From: DASTBU01 sp035711845
Lineage (GTDB): Bacteria; Acidobacteriota; Vicinamibacteria; Vicinamibacterales; 2-12-FULL-66-21
Length of the DNA stretch: 25,039 nt
Direction: 5' to 3'
Assembly: GCA_035711845.1 (NCBI GenBank)
Contig: DASTBU010000060.1
Span: 1-25,039, forward strand
This document shows positions 7,672-21,133 of this stretch, piece after piece. The notes below the pieces were generated by a model, which saw only the letters and a program-made list of their open reading frames with translations, did no database searches and was not told where the DNA came from. The position numbers were made by a program, and so were the translations under genes. Numbering within the stretch: the stretch's first letter is position 1; each line of letters opens with the position of its first letter.

Positions 7672-8331
7672 ATGAGTCAGATTTTTCCTCGCCACACCAA
7701 CGTTTACTCCCGGCTCAGTCTCCTCGGATTGCTCGTCTTCGTCGGGCTGCTGGGATCGGTCGTGGCGAGCCTGCACTGGTCGGGCTACAACACAGGACAA
7801 GACACCCACATCGAGCAGCCCCTCCAGTTCAGCCATGCCCACCACGCGGGCGGCATGGGCATCGATTGCCGGTACTGCCATACGTCGGTCGAGGAATCGG
7901 CGTTTGCCAACATCCCCCCGACCAAGACGTGCATGAACTGTCATTCGCAGATCTGGAACACCGCTCCCATCCTCGAGCCCGTTCGCGCCAGTTTCCGCGA
8001 TAACACCCCTCTGCAGTGGACCCGCGTCCACGACCTGCCCGACTTCGTCTATTTCAACCACTCCATCCACGTGGCCAAGGGTGTCGGCTGCGCGACGTGC
8101 CATGGCCGCGTCGACACGATGCCGCTCATCTATCAGAAGGCCACGCTGATGATGTCCTGGTGCCTCGATTGCCATCGCAATCCGGCCAAGTACGTCCGCC
8201 CGCGCGACCAGATCTACAACATGGCGTGGGAGCCGCCCGCCGACGACCCCGGCCTGGGAGCGCGGCTGGTCCAGGAATACAAGATCGGCAGCGTCGACCA
8301 GCTGACCAGCTGCTCGACCTGCCATCGGTAA
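7672..8331 (+). CDS. actA: ActA, pentahaem cytochrome c subunit of alternative complex III (first copy)
   Basis: This 219-residue protein has one N-terminal membrane helix (about 14-34) that anchors it, then a periplasmic multihaem domain. Five CXXCH motifs are present: CRYCH (66-70), CMNCH (87-91), CATCH (130-134), CLDCH (154-158) and CSTCH (214-218). Five haems is the standard number for ActA. In known ACIII structures ActA takes electrons from the Fe-S subunit ActB and passes them toward the mono-haem ActE or to the oxidase. The ATG at 7672 has no clear ribosome binding site, but the anchor begins soon after it, and the protein aligns well with the second ActA in this window from its first residues (M-x-Q-I-F-P). 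Confidence 0.96.
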   Translation: MSQIFPRHTNVYSRLSLLGLLVFVGLLGSVVASLHWSGYNTGQDTHIEQPLQFSHAHHAGGMGIDCRYCHTSVEESAFANIPPTKTCMNCHSQIWNTAPILEPVRASFRDNTPLQWTRVHDLPDFVYFNHSIHVAKGVGCATCHGRVDTMPLIYQKATLMMSWCLDCHRNPAKYVRPRDQIYNMAWEPPADDPGLGARLVQEYKIGSVDQLTSCSTCHR

Positions 8332-8352
8332 CGGTGAAGCGACAGCAAAAAC

Positions 8353-12995
<4,643 letters not shown>

Positions 12996-13002
12996 GGGTT
13001 TC

Positions 13003-13542
13003 ATGGATCAGACCACAGCAGCCTACGGCCTGATGGCGGAATTCGACGATCCGTCGTCGCTCGTCGCGGCGGCGCGGCGGACGTACGCGGAAGGGTATCG
13101 GCGGTTCGACTCGTATTCCCCCTTCCCGATCCACGAGTTGTTCGATGCCATGCAGTGCCACGACAGGCGTGTGCCGCTCTTCGTGCTCCTCGGCGGCATC
13201 GCGGGGGCGATTGCCGGGTTCGGCCTGCAGTCCTGGGTCTCGGCGGTCGCCTATCCGCTGAACATCGGCGGGCGCCCCTACATCAGCTGGCCGATGTTCA
13301 TCCCGGTCACCTTCGAGGTCACGATCCTGTTCGCGGCGCTGACGGCCGTGCTCTCGTGGATCGCGCTCAACGGGCTCCCGATGCCCTATCACCCGGTGTT
13401 CAACGTGGCGAGGTTCGCGAGGGCCAGCCAGGATCGCTTCTTCCTGGCCATCGAGGCGACAGACCCGAAGTTCGACCGCACGCGCACGTTCGAGTTCCTG
13501 AAGGGCCTCGGCGCGAGGGAGATCAATGAAGTGGAAGCGTAG
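13003..13542 (+). CDS. actD: ActD, two-helix membrane subunit of alternative complex III (DUF3341)
   Basis: This 179-residue protein begins with the typical soluble N-terminal part (AYGLMAEFDDPSSLVAAARR), which has a ferredoxin-like layout in ActD, followed by SYSPFPIHEL and two membrane helices at about 57-81 and 97-122. ActD has no cofactors and is a structural partner of ActF and ActC. GAGGG lies 4 bases before the ATG and supports the start. Its 3' end overlaps the actE start by 17 bases. Confidence 0.95.
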   Translation: MDQTTAAYGLMAEFDDPSSLVAAARRTYAEGYRRFDSYSPFPIHELFDAMQCHDRRVPLFVLLGGIAGAIAGFGLQSWVSAVAYPLNIGGRPYISWPMFIPVTFEVTILFAALTAVLSWIALNGLPMPYHPVFNVARFARASQDRFFLAIEATDPKFDRTRTFEFLKGLGAREINEVEA

Positions 13543-14206
13543 GTCGGATCTCGGGACTCGGGACTCGGGGCTCGAGGGCCCTGGGAGCACGAGGAGAAGC
13601 TGGCGGAATCGCCGTCCGCAGTTCGGGTTGGTGGCGGCCGCGATTCTGCTGGCCGCCGGCTGCCGGCAGGACATGCACAACCAGCCGAAGTACCGGCCGC
13701 TGCGGGCGAGCACGTTCTTCGAGAACGGGTCGAGCGCCCGGCCGCTCGTCGAGGGCACCGTCGCTCGCGGCCTGCTGAACGAGGACACGGCCTTCTTCAC
13801 CGGCAAGGTTGGCAACCAGCTCGTGAAAGAGATGCCGTTCCCGGTGACCCGTGACGTGGTCGACCGCGGGGAGGACCGCTACAACATCTTCTGCGCGCCG
13901 TGCCACGACCGCACCGGCAGCGGCAACGGCATGGTGGTCCAGCGCGGGTACCGGCAGCCGCCCTCCATGCACATCGATCGCCTGCGGCAGGTCGAGCCCG
14001 GGCACTTCTTCGACGTGATGACCAACGGCTTCGGCGCGATGCCCGATTACCGCTCCCAGATTTCGCCGCGCGACCGGTGGAACATCGTCGCGTACATCCG
14101 CGCGCTGCAGCTCGCGCAGCACGCGCAGCGGGCCGACATCCCTGGCGGCGATCCCACCAGAGTGCAGCCGCCGGCTGCCGGGTCGACCGGTCCGCAGAAG
14201 CATTGA
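13526..14206 (+). CDS. actE: ActE, mono-haem cytochrome c lipoprotein of alternative complex III
   Basis: This 226-residue protein is a lipoprotein with lipobox LAAGC (C46) and one haem site CAPCH (113-117); M152 in GAMPDY is the likely axial ligand. The QPKYRP segment just after the lipid anchor is typical of ActE. AGGGAG at 13516-13521, 4 bases before the ATG, supports the start at 13526, which lies within actD. This start makes the region before the signal helix unusually long (about 35 residues), and residues 7-18 are encoded by heptamer array C. The only later in-frame candidates (TTG, GTG near 13627) would cut into the signal helix. ActE is the likely electron exit toward the caa3 oxidase. 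Confidence 0.93.
   Translation: MKWKRRSDLGTRDSGLEGPGSTRRSWRNRRPQFGLVAAAILLAAGCRQDMHNQPKYRPLRASTFFENGSSARPLVEGTVARGLLNEDTAFFTGKVGNQLVKEMPFPVTRDVVDRGEDRYNIFCAPCHDRTGSGNGMVVQRGYRQPPSMHIDRLRQVEPGHFFDVMTNGFGAMPDYRSQISPRDRWNIVAYIRALQLAQHAQRADIPGGDPTRVQPPAAGSTGPQKH
13544..13578 (+). repeat. Heptanucleotide repeat array C (unit TCGGGAC), inside actE
   Basis: Five contiguous units: TCGGATC, TCGGGAC, TCGGGAC, TCGGGGC, TCGAGGG. The array begins two bases after the actD stop and is translated in the actE frame, where seven-base units give the non-repeating residues SDLGTRDSGLEG. The G-rich strand is the coding strand of the operon. Confidence 0.85.
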
Positions 14207-14219
14207 GGTCTGGAATCAG

Positions 14220-15446
14220 ATGGAACCACACGCCGCTGTCGACGACGCGCCCGGTCTGGATCGGTGTCAGCAACTCGGCCTGCTGATCGGCGGCGGCGGT
14301 GTGCTGGCCGGAGTGATCGGCGGCTTTCTCGATCGGTCCGCCGGAGAAACGCTGCTCTTCGGGCTGTCGCCGCAGTTCTTCCGCGCGTGGCTCATCGGAT
14401 TCCTGTTCTGCCTCGGCCTGTCCGTCGGCTCGCTGGCCCTGCTGATGCTCCAGCATCTGTCCGGCGGACAGTGGGGGCTCGTGAGCCGCCGCGTCTTCGA
14501 GGCCGCCGCGGGGAACATGTGGCTCGTGGCGCTCTTCTTCCTCCCGGTCCTGCTCGGCATCCCGATGATTTTCGAGTGGAGCCACGCGGAGGTCGTCGAA
14601 GCCAATTCCATCGTCGCCGCGAAGGCGCCGTACCTGAACGTTCGATTCTTCCTCGTTCGGGCGGTGATTTACTTCGCTTTCTGGCTGCTGTGCACGTGGC
14701 TGCTGAACAGCTGGTCGGCCGGGCAGGATCGCGGCACTGTTGCAACGACAGAGGCCGACTCGGTGCGCTTCCGGAAGGTCAGCGCGCCGGGGCTGCTGTT
14801 CCTGGTGCTCACCGTGACGTTCGCCTCGGTGGACTGGGTCATGTCGCTCGAGCCGGAGTGGTTTTCGACGATCTTTGGCCTCCTCCTGGTGGTGGGCCAG
14901 GGCCTGTCGGCCTTGTCGCTGGCGATACTCGTGCTGGCGCTCGTTGCCGACAGCAGGGCGATGTCCGGCACGCTGGTGCCGCGCCACTTTCACGATCTCG
15001 GCAAAGTGCTCCTCACCTTCGTGATGCTGTGGGCGTATCTCGCCTTCTCGCAGTTCCTGATCATCTGGTCGGGCAACCTGCCCGAAGAGATCCCCTGGTA
15101 CCTGAAGCGCATGCAGGGCACGTGGGGCGCCGTAGCGCTCCTGCTGGTCCTCGGACACTTCGCGCTGCCTTTCCTGCTGCTGCTCTCCCGCGACCTGAAA
15201 CGGCACAGCGGGCTTCTCTCGAAGGTGGCGCTGGCCGTCCTCGTCATGCGGCTCGTGGATCTGATCTGGCTGGTGGCGCCCGCGTTCGCCGGCGAAGACG
15301 GGGGGTTCCACTGGCTGTACGTCGTCCTGCCGGTCGGCCTGGCCGGCGTCTGGATGGCCGTGTTCGTCCGGAACCTGCGCAGCCGCGCGCTGCTGCCTCG
15401 GAACGATCCGTATTTCAAAGAAATCTTCGCCCATGAAGCACACTGA
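14220..15446 (+). CDS. actF: ActF, second NrfD-like membrane subunit of alternative complex III
   Basis: This 408-residue protein has about ten hydrophobic segments, beginning with a helix at about residues 20-40 (LGLLIGGGGVLAGVIGGF). ActF and ActC are the two large NrfD-like subunits of ACIII; ActF lies next to ActD and is proposed to take part in proton movement. The ATG at 14220 is 13 bases after the actE stop, with a GGA about 5 bases ahead. Its end overlaps the start of the next gene by 14 bases. The frame shows family-like features throughout, such as WNDP-free loops with conserved HFHDLGK at about residues 255-261. Confidence 0.94.
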   Translation: MEPHAAVDDAPGLDRCQQLGLLIGGGGVLAGVIGGFLDRSAGETLLFGLSPQFFRAWLIGFLFCLGLSVGSLALLMLQHLSGGQWGLVSRRVFEAAAGNMWLVALFFLPVLLGIPMIFEWSHAEVVEANSIVAAKAPYLNVRFFLVRAVIYFAFWLLCTWLLNSWSAGQDRGTVATTEADSVRFRKVSAPGLLFLVLTVTFASVDWVMSLEPEWFSTIFGLLLVVGQGLSALSLAILVLALVADSRAMSGTLVPRHFHDLGKVLLTFVMLWAYLAFSQFLIIWSGNLPEEIPWYLKRMQGTWGAVALLLVLGHFALPFLLLLSRDLKRHSGLLSKVALAVLVMRLVDLIWLVAPAFAGEDGGFHWLYVVLPVGLAGVWMAVFVRNLRSRALLPRNDPYFKEIFAHEAH

Positions 15447-16062
15447 TCCGCCACGCGGCACGGCGGCGCACGACCGCCACGCGGCCGCGCAGCAGCACTA
15501 CACGCCCGAAGAGCTGCACAACGAGGACGTCGCACACGAGCACAGCGATGTGAACATCGCGAAGATCTCCGTCTACGCGCTGGGGCTCGCCACCGTCATG
15601 GCGGTCGCCTTCGGGCTGATGTACGGCGTGTTCTGGCTGCTCGAGAGTCAGGCCGCCAGCAACGACCCTCAGATCTCACCGATCGCTCCGCCCGCTGCGC
15701 AGATGCCGCCGACCACGACGGCTTCGCCGACCTTCGGTAACGCGCCCGGGCCGCGGCTACTCACGAACGAGTACGCCGCCCTCGCCGCGGCGAGAAGCAA
15801 GGAGAACCAGCAGCTTACGTCGTACGGCTGGGTGAACGAACAGGCCGGCATCGCACGGATGCCAATCGCGGAGGCCAAGAAGCTGATCGCCGAACGCGGC
15901 CTGCCGTCGCGGCAGGGTGGAACGGCCGATGCGACTCTCGGGACGTTCAGGTCTTCGCGCGGCGAGGCGTCGTCAGGGCGTGCGGTGGACGGCCCGCCCC
16001 GCGGCGCCGGTCTACCGGAGGTCGGCGGCGGGTCCACCACGCCGAAGCGGAGCGGACACTGA
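15433..16062 (+). CDS. Small single-helix membrane protein of the act/cox cluster, function unknown
   Basis: This 209-residue protein has a histidine-rich N-terminus (residues 3-41 hold ten or so His, ending in HEHSD), one membrane helix at about 45-72, and a periplasmic part with the motif YGWVNEQAGIARMPIAEAKK followed by LIAERGLP. I recall that motif from unnamed proteins next to ACIII and cytochrome oxidase genes, but I know of no proven function. Position between actF and the SCO gene suggests an accessory or assembly role, possibly linked to copper or haem delivery given the histidines. The last 40 residues are rich in Gly, Pro, Arg and Ser and are encoded by a GC-rich palindromic segment. 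Confidence 0.8.
   Translation: MKHTDPPRGTAAHDRHAAAQQHYTPEELHNEDVAHEHSDVNIAKISVYALGLATVMAVAFGLMYGVFWLLESQAASNDPQISPIAPPAAQMPPTTTASPTFGNAPGPRLLTNEYAALAAARSKENQQLTSYGWVNEQAGIARMPIAEAKKLIAERGLPSRQGGTADATLGTFRSSRGEASSGRAVDGPPRGAGLPEVGGGSTTPKRSGH
15984..16038 (+). repeat. GC-rich palindromic segment in the 3' end of the small membrane protein gene
   Basis: GGTGGAC and CCCGCC (15984-15990 and 15993-15998, separated by GG) pair with GGCGGGTCCACC at 16027-16038, giving a 12-13 base stem with a two-base bulge. An inner CCGG-TCTA-CCGG hairpin lies between. It is translated in frame. Confidence 0.55.
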
Positions 16063-16072
16063 GCGGAACGGG

Positions 16073-16128
16073 TGAAGTGCGAAGGCTGAAGTGCGAAGCT
16101 GGAAGCTGGCAACTGGAAACTGGTACTG
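16073..16128 (+). repeat. Heptanucleotide repeat array D, directly upstream of the SCO gene
   Basis: Eight contiguous units: TGAAGTG, CGAAGGC, TGAAGTG, CGAAGCT, GGAAGCT, GGCAACT, GGAAACT, GGTACTG. The array ends two bases before the ATG at 16131 and fills the whole gap after the preceding stop. No other ribosome binding site is visible, so a GGAA in the array may serve as one. Confidence 0.88.
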
Positions 16129-16130
16129 AC

Positions 16131-17129
16131 ATGACGTCCTACAGCAAGACCGCGGCAGCGCTTGCCCTCGCTGCCGTGATGGCGGTTTCGGGCACGACGG
16201 TCGGCGCGCAGGAGATGCCCTCGCGCGGACCTGCGCCGGTTGGCGAGCCGGCCGCGGCGAAGCCGGGCGTCCTCGGCAGGATCGGGATCGATCAACGCGT
16301 TGGGCAGCAGGTGCCGCTGGACCTGCCCTTCGTAGACGAGGGCGGCCGGGAGGTGCGGCTCGGCGAATTCTTCGGCACGCGGCCCGTGATTCTCGCGCTC
16401 GTCTACTACGAGTGCCCGATGCTGTGCACGCAGGTGCTCAACGGGCTGGTGACCGCGCTTGGCGTCATGAAGTTCGAGCCCGGACGGGAGTTCGAGGTCG
16501 TGGCGGTCAGCTTCAACCCGAAAGAGGGGCCGGGGCTCGCATCGCAGAAGAAGGCCAGTTACCTGGAGCGCTACGACAGGCCGAACACGGCGGCCGGATG
16601 GCACTTCCTGACCGGCTCCGAAGACTCGATCGCGCGACTGACGAAGGCTGTCGGGTTCCGCTACGAGTACGATCCGGAAATCGGTCAGTTCGCCCATGGG
16701 GCCGCGATCGAAGTGCTGACGCCGAAGGGCAGGATCGCCCGGTACTTCTACGGCATCGAGTACTCGGCGCGCGACCTCCGGCTCGGCCTGATTGAAGCCG
16801 CAGAGGAGCGGCTCGGCTCCGCGATCGACGACGTGCTGCTGCTGTGCCTGCATTACGACCCCTCGACCGGCAAATACGGCGCCACCGTGCTCGGGATGGT
16901 GCGCCTCGGCGGCATCGCAACCGTGCTGGCGGTCCTCGGGTTCATGGCCGTGAGCCTGCGGCGGGAACGAAAAGAACTCAACCAGATCGCTTTCAACGGA
17001 CCGTCGGGCGGCACACTGTGCCGGCCGCCTGACGGCGGCGCGCACGGCGCGCCCGCGAGGAAGCGGAGCGGGGCATGGGGCCCCCGCGAGCGACCGAGCC
17101 GGGGCTCGGGGCGGAGCCCCGACAAATAA
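16131..17129 (+). CDS. SCO1/SenC-family copper chaperone for cytochrome oxidase
   Basis: The ATG at 16131 is chosen because a signal peptide (residues 1-27, ending TTVGAQ) follows; an upstream in-frame GTG at 16077 would translate the heptamer array. The 332-residue protein has a thioredoxin-like domain with the copper-binding CPMLC (C95, C99) and the distal histidine H189 in FAHGAAI. SCO proteins load copper into the CuA site of subunit II, and coxB follows directly. A membrane helix (about 246-268, near YGATVLGMVRLGGIATVLAV) lies close to the C-terminus. The last 45 residues are Gly/Pro/Arg-rich and encoded by GC-rich palindromes, so the tail looks like a recent insertion. Two-domain SCO forms with a C-terminal helix are known. 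Confidence 0.92.
   Translation: MTSYSKTAAALALAAVMAVSGTTVGAQEMPSRGPAPVGEPAAAKPGVLGRIGIDQRVGQQVPLDLPFVDEGGREVRLGEFFGTRPVILALVYYECPMLCTQVLNGLVTALGVMKFEPGREFEVVAVSFNPKEGPGLASQKKASYLERYDRPNTAAGWHFLTGSEDSIARLTKAVGFRYEYDPEIGQFAHGAAIEVLTPKGRIARYFYGIEYSARDLRLGLIEAAEERLGSAIDDVLLLCLHYDPSTGKYGATVLGMVRLGGIATVLAVLGFMAVSLRRERKELNQIAFNGPSGGTLCRPPDGGAHGAPARKRSGAWGPRERPSRGSGRSPDK
17024..17121 (+). repeat. GC-rich palindromic element in the SCO tail and before coxB
   Basis: Three hairpins are visible: GCCGCC/GGCGGC (17024-17029, 17034-17039), GGCGCGC/GCGCGCC with a three-base loop (17037-17043, 17047-17053), and CGGGGCTC/GAGCCCCG with a six-base loop (17100-17107, 17114-17121). The element extends the SCO reading frame and ends 10 bases before the coxB ATG, where no Shine-Dalgarno remains except GGAG inside the last stem. 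There is no T-run after it, so it is not a normal terminator. Confidence 0.65.
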
Positions 17130-17131
17130 CG

Positions 17132-18133
17132 ATGTTCACGAACTTTCCATTCTTTCCGCAGCAGGCAGCCGTCCAGGCCGGGCAGGTCGACGGCGTCTAT
17201 TTCTTCCTGGTCGCCGTCACGGCGTTCTTCTCGCTGCTCATCGCGACCCTGGTCGTGATCTTCGCGATCAAGTACCGCCGGCGGCACGCGAACGAGGTCG
17301 GCGTCGCCATCCACGGATCGCTCGCGCTCGAGCTGATGTGGACGATCATCCCGCTCGGCATCGTCATGGTCATGTTCACCTGGGGCGCAAAGGTCTTCTT
17401 CGGCCTGTATCGGGCGCCGGCCGGGGCGATGGAAGTGTACGTGGTGGGCAAGCAGTGGATGTGGAAGATCCAGCACGCCGACGGCCAGCGCGAGATCAAC
17501 GAGCTGCACGTGCCGCTCGGCCGGCCCGTGAAGCTCATCATGGGCTCCGAGGACGTCATCCACAGCTTCTACATCCCCGCCTTCCGCGTGAAGGCGGACG
17601 TCATCCCCGGTCGCTACAACACGCTCTGGTTCGAGGCGACGAAACCCGGCCGCTACCACTTGTTCTGCGCCGAGTATTGCGGCACGAGGCATTCCGGAAT
17701 GATCGGGAGCGTGGTCGTCATGGAGCCTGCCGAGTACCAGGCGTGGCTGAGCGGCGGCGGCGCATCCGACTCGCCGGTGGCCGCCGGCCAGAAGCTGTTC
17801 ACGAGCCTCGCGTGCATCACCTGCCACATGGAGGCGTCGCAGGGCCGCGGACCCGTGCTGACCAACCTCGTCGGGTCGAAGGTCGAACTGCAGAGCGGCG
17901 GCTCGGTCGTCGCCGACGAGGCCTACATCCGGGAGTCGATCGTGAACCCCCAGGCGAAGGTCGTGGCGGGCTTCCAGCCGATCATGCCGACGTTCCAGGG
18001 GCTCGTGACCGAGGAGCAACTGCTGCAGCTGATTTCGTACGTGCGATCGCTCAGCCCGCCGCCGACGGCCCCGCCCGCCGGTGGAACCGTGCAGGGCTCG
18101 ACGCAGAATCAGACGCCGGCGGTGGTCCGATAG
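17132..18133 (+). CDS. coxB: CoxB, cytochrome c oxidase subunit II with fused cytochrome c (caa3 type)
   Basis: The ATG at 17132 gives 333 residues; a longer frame from a GTG/ATG at 17075 would read through the palindromic element. Two membrane helices (about 20-46 and 66-92) are followed by the CuA domain with H144, C179, E181, C183, H187 and M190. Residues about 215-310 are a fused cytochrome c with C228-I-T-C231-H232 and M285 in PIMPTF as likely axial ligand. The fused haem marks a caa3-type oxidase, which can take electrons directly from ACIII or its cytochromes. The protein ends in a Pro/Thr/Gln-rich tail. Confidence 0.96.
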   Translation: MFTNFPFFPQQAAVQAGQVDGVYFFLVAVTAFFSLLIATLVVIFAIKYRRRHANEVGVAIHGSLALELMWTIIPLGIVMVMFTWGAKVFFGLYRAPAGAMEVYVVGKQWMWKIQHADGQREINELHVPLGRPVKLIMGSEDVIHSFYIPAFRVKADVIPGRYNTLWFEATKPGRYHLFCAEYCGTRHSGMIGSVVVMEPAEYQAWLSGGGASDSPVAAGQKLFTSLACITCHMEASQGRGPVLTNLVGSKVELQSGGSVVADEAYIRESIVNPQAKVVAGFQPIMPTFQGLVTEEQLLQLISYVRSLSPPPTAPPAGGTVQGSTQNQTPAVVR

Positions 18134-18184
18134 CGGGCGTTCCGGGCGGCGGCAGAGCTCAGAGAGGATACAGGGGGCCGAAAC

Positions 18185-18212
18185 GGCTTCGCGCCTGTGC
18201 GGAGGCGCAGCC
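18185..18212 (+). promoter_or_regulatory. Hairpin directly upstream of coxA
   Basis: GGCT-TC-GCGCCT (18185-18196) pairs with AGGCGC-AGCC (18203-18212) around a six-base loop, a 10-base-pair stem with a two-base bulge. It includes the GGAGG at 18201-18205. An AGGGA at 18213-18217, 4 bases before the ATG, stays free. It could tune coxA translation or be an mRNA processing site. Confidence 0.4.
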
Positions 18213-18221
18213 AGGGACTAT

Positions 18222-19815
<1,594 letters not shown>

Positions 19816-19823
<8 letters not shown>

Positions 19824-20577
19824 CGGGCACGCAAAGACCGAGCACTTCCCCGGCGGCATCCATGTGCCGCCCCTCGCCTCGAACGTCGACGCGATTCAGG
19901 GCGAGCACTCGCATGCCGGCCACGCGCATCACCCGAAGCTGCAGCACCATTTCGACGACATGGATCAGCAGGCCGAGGCCTCGACGCTCGGCATGTGGGT
20001 GTTCCTGGTCACGGAAATCATGTTCTTCGGCGGGCTCTTCACGGCGTATCTCGTGTACCGATCCGCCAGCCCGATGGGCTTTCAGGAGGCCAGCCATCAC
20101 CTCGACGTCACCTGGGGCGCGATCAACACGGTCGTCCTCATCTGCAGCTCGCTGACGATGGCGCTCGGCGTGCGGGCGGCCCAGACCGGCGGCTCCCCGA
20201 AGACGCAGGTGGGCTGGATCGCCGCCACGATGCTTCTTGGAACCGCGTTTCTCGGCATCAAGGTCGTGGAATACACGGACAAGTTCACGCACAACCTGGT
20301 GCCGGGACCGAATTTCGCGTGGGAGGGCCAGTATCCGGCGGCCGCCGAGATGTTCTACTCCCTGTACTTCTGCATGACCGGTCTGCACGCCCTGCACATG
20401 ATCATCGGCCTCGGCCTCATGACCGTCATCGGATGGATGGCCTGGCGCGGACAGTTCAACGCGGAGTACTACACGCCGGTCGAGGTCTCGGGCCTGTACT
20501 GGCACTTCGTGGACATCGTCTGGATTTTCCTGTTCCCGCTGCTGTATCTGATCGGCTACCACTACGCGACTCCCTGA
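19816..20577 (+). CDS. coxC: CoxC, cytochrome c oxidase subunit III
   Basis: The start is TTG at 19816, with a perfect GGAGG (19805-19809) six bases ahead, inside the end of coxA. The protein has 253 residues. The first 50 are soluble and rich in histidine (GEHSHAGHAHHPKLQHHF), followed by the subunit III signature STLGMWVFLVTEIMFFGGLF and about five membrane helices, including the YWHFVDIVWIFLFPLLYL end. The shorter five-helix form is usual for bacterial caa3 oxidases. The weak start codon with strong ribosome binding site may set its level relative to CoxA. Confidence 0.95.
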
Positions 20578-20587
20578 ACGAGCCATC

Positions 20588-20890
20588 ATGTCTGCTGGTC
20601 ACATCGCACCCAAAGGTCTCTACTACACCGTCTTCCTGGCGTTGCTGGTCGGCACGGGGCTGACCGTCTGGGTCGCGATGTTCGATCTGGGCCCGTTCAA
20701 CAACATCGTGATGTTGACCGTGGCCTGCGCCAAGGCGCTGCTGGTGGTCCTCTTCTTCATGCACGTCCGCTGGGGCACGCGGCTCACGATGGTCGTCGCC
20801 GCCTCGGGCTTCTTCTGGCTGCTGATCCTCTTCTCGATCACCATGGCCGACTACATGAGCCGTGGCTGGATGCCGGGGACGCTGAAGTAG
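20588..20890 (+). CDS. coxD: CoxD, cytochrome c oxidase subunit IV (prokaryotic COX4 family)
   Basis: This 100-residue protein has three membrane helices (about 12-32, 38-60 and 66-88) and the family motif KALLVVLFFMHV. It is a small, cofactor-free subunit of caa3 oxidases (CtaF-like). It starts 10 bases after the coxC stop and is the last gene of the operon. No clear intrinsic terminator follows; a weak GC-rich pairing (CGCGC/GCGCG, about 20928-20951) has no T-run. Confidence 0.9.
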   Translation: MSAGHIAPKGLYYTVFLALLVGTGLTVWVAMFDLGPFNNIVMLTVACAKALLVVLFFMHVRWGTRLTMVVAASGFFWLLILFSITMADYMSRGWMPGTLK

Positions 20891-20970
20891 GAATGCTGAA
20901 TGGCCAGAAGACAACGGTCTCACCAGAGCGCGCGCCTGACGAAACGTGCGCGAAGGTGGACGCGGCGCCC

Positions 20971-21000
20971 TTGACCCTCGTACTAGTTCATGGGTAGAAT
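20971..21000 (+). promoter_or_regulatory. Promoter of the second act operon
   Basis: TTGACC (20971-20976) and TAGAAT (20995-21000), each 5 of 6 matches, are 18 bases apart. Transcription would begin near 21007, giving a leader of about 125 bases. No TTGTGA-type operator is present here, unlike the first act promoter. Confidence 0.6.
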
Positions 21001-21015
21001 CGCGGCCTCAATCAC

Positions 21016-21033
21016 GGGAATTCGGTCATTCCC
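21016..21033 (+). promoter_or_regulatory. Perfect inverted repeat just downstream of the second act promoter
   Basis: GGGAAT-TCGGTC-ATTCCC is an exact six-base inverted repeat with a six-base spacer, centred about 18 bases after the expected transcription start. It could be a repressor operator or a 5' stem that stabilises the mRNA. Confidence 0.4.
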
Positions 21034-21133
21034 CTCCGACGAATCCTTTGGGGGCGCGTGGATGTGGCATCACAGTTCCATCGCGGACTCGCGGCCTGGG
21101 CAGTTCTTCTCCAGCGCCCCGGAGTCCTAGCCG

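Noticed and set aside
17100..17121. Rho-independent terminator between SCO and coxB
   Set aside because: The stem is strong but no T-run follows, it overlaps coding sequence, and coxB starts 10 bases later in the same operon.
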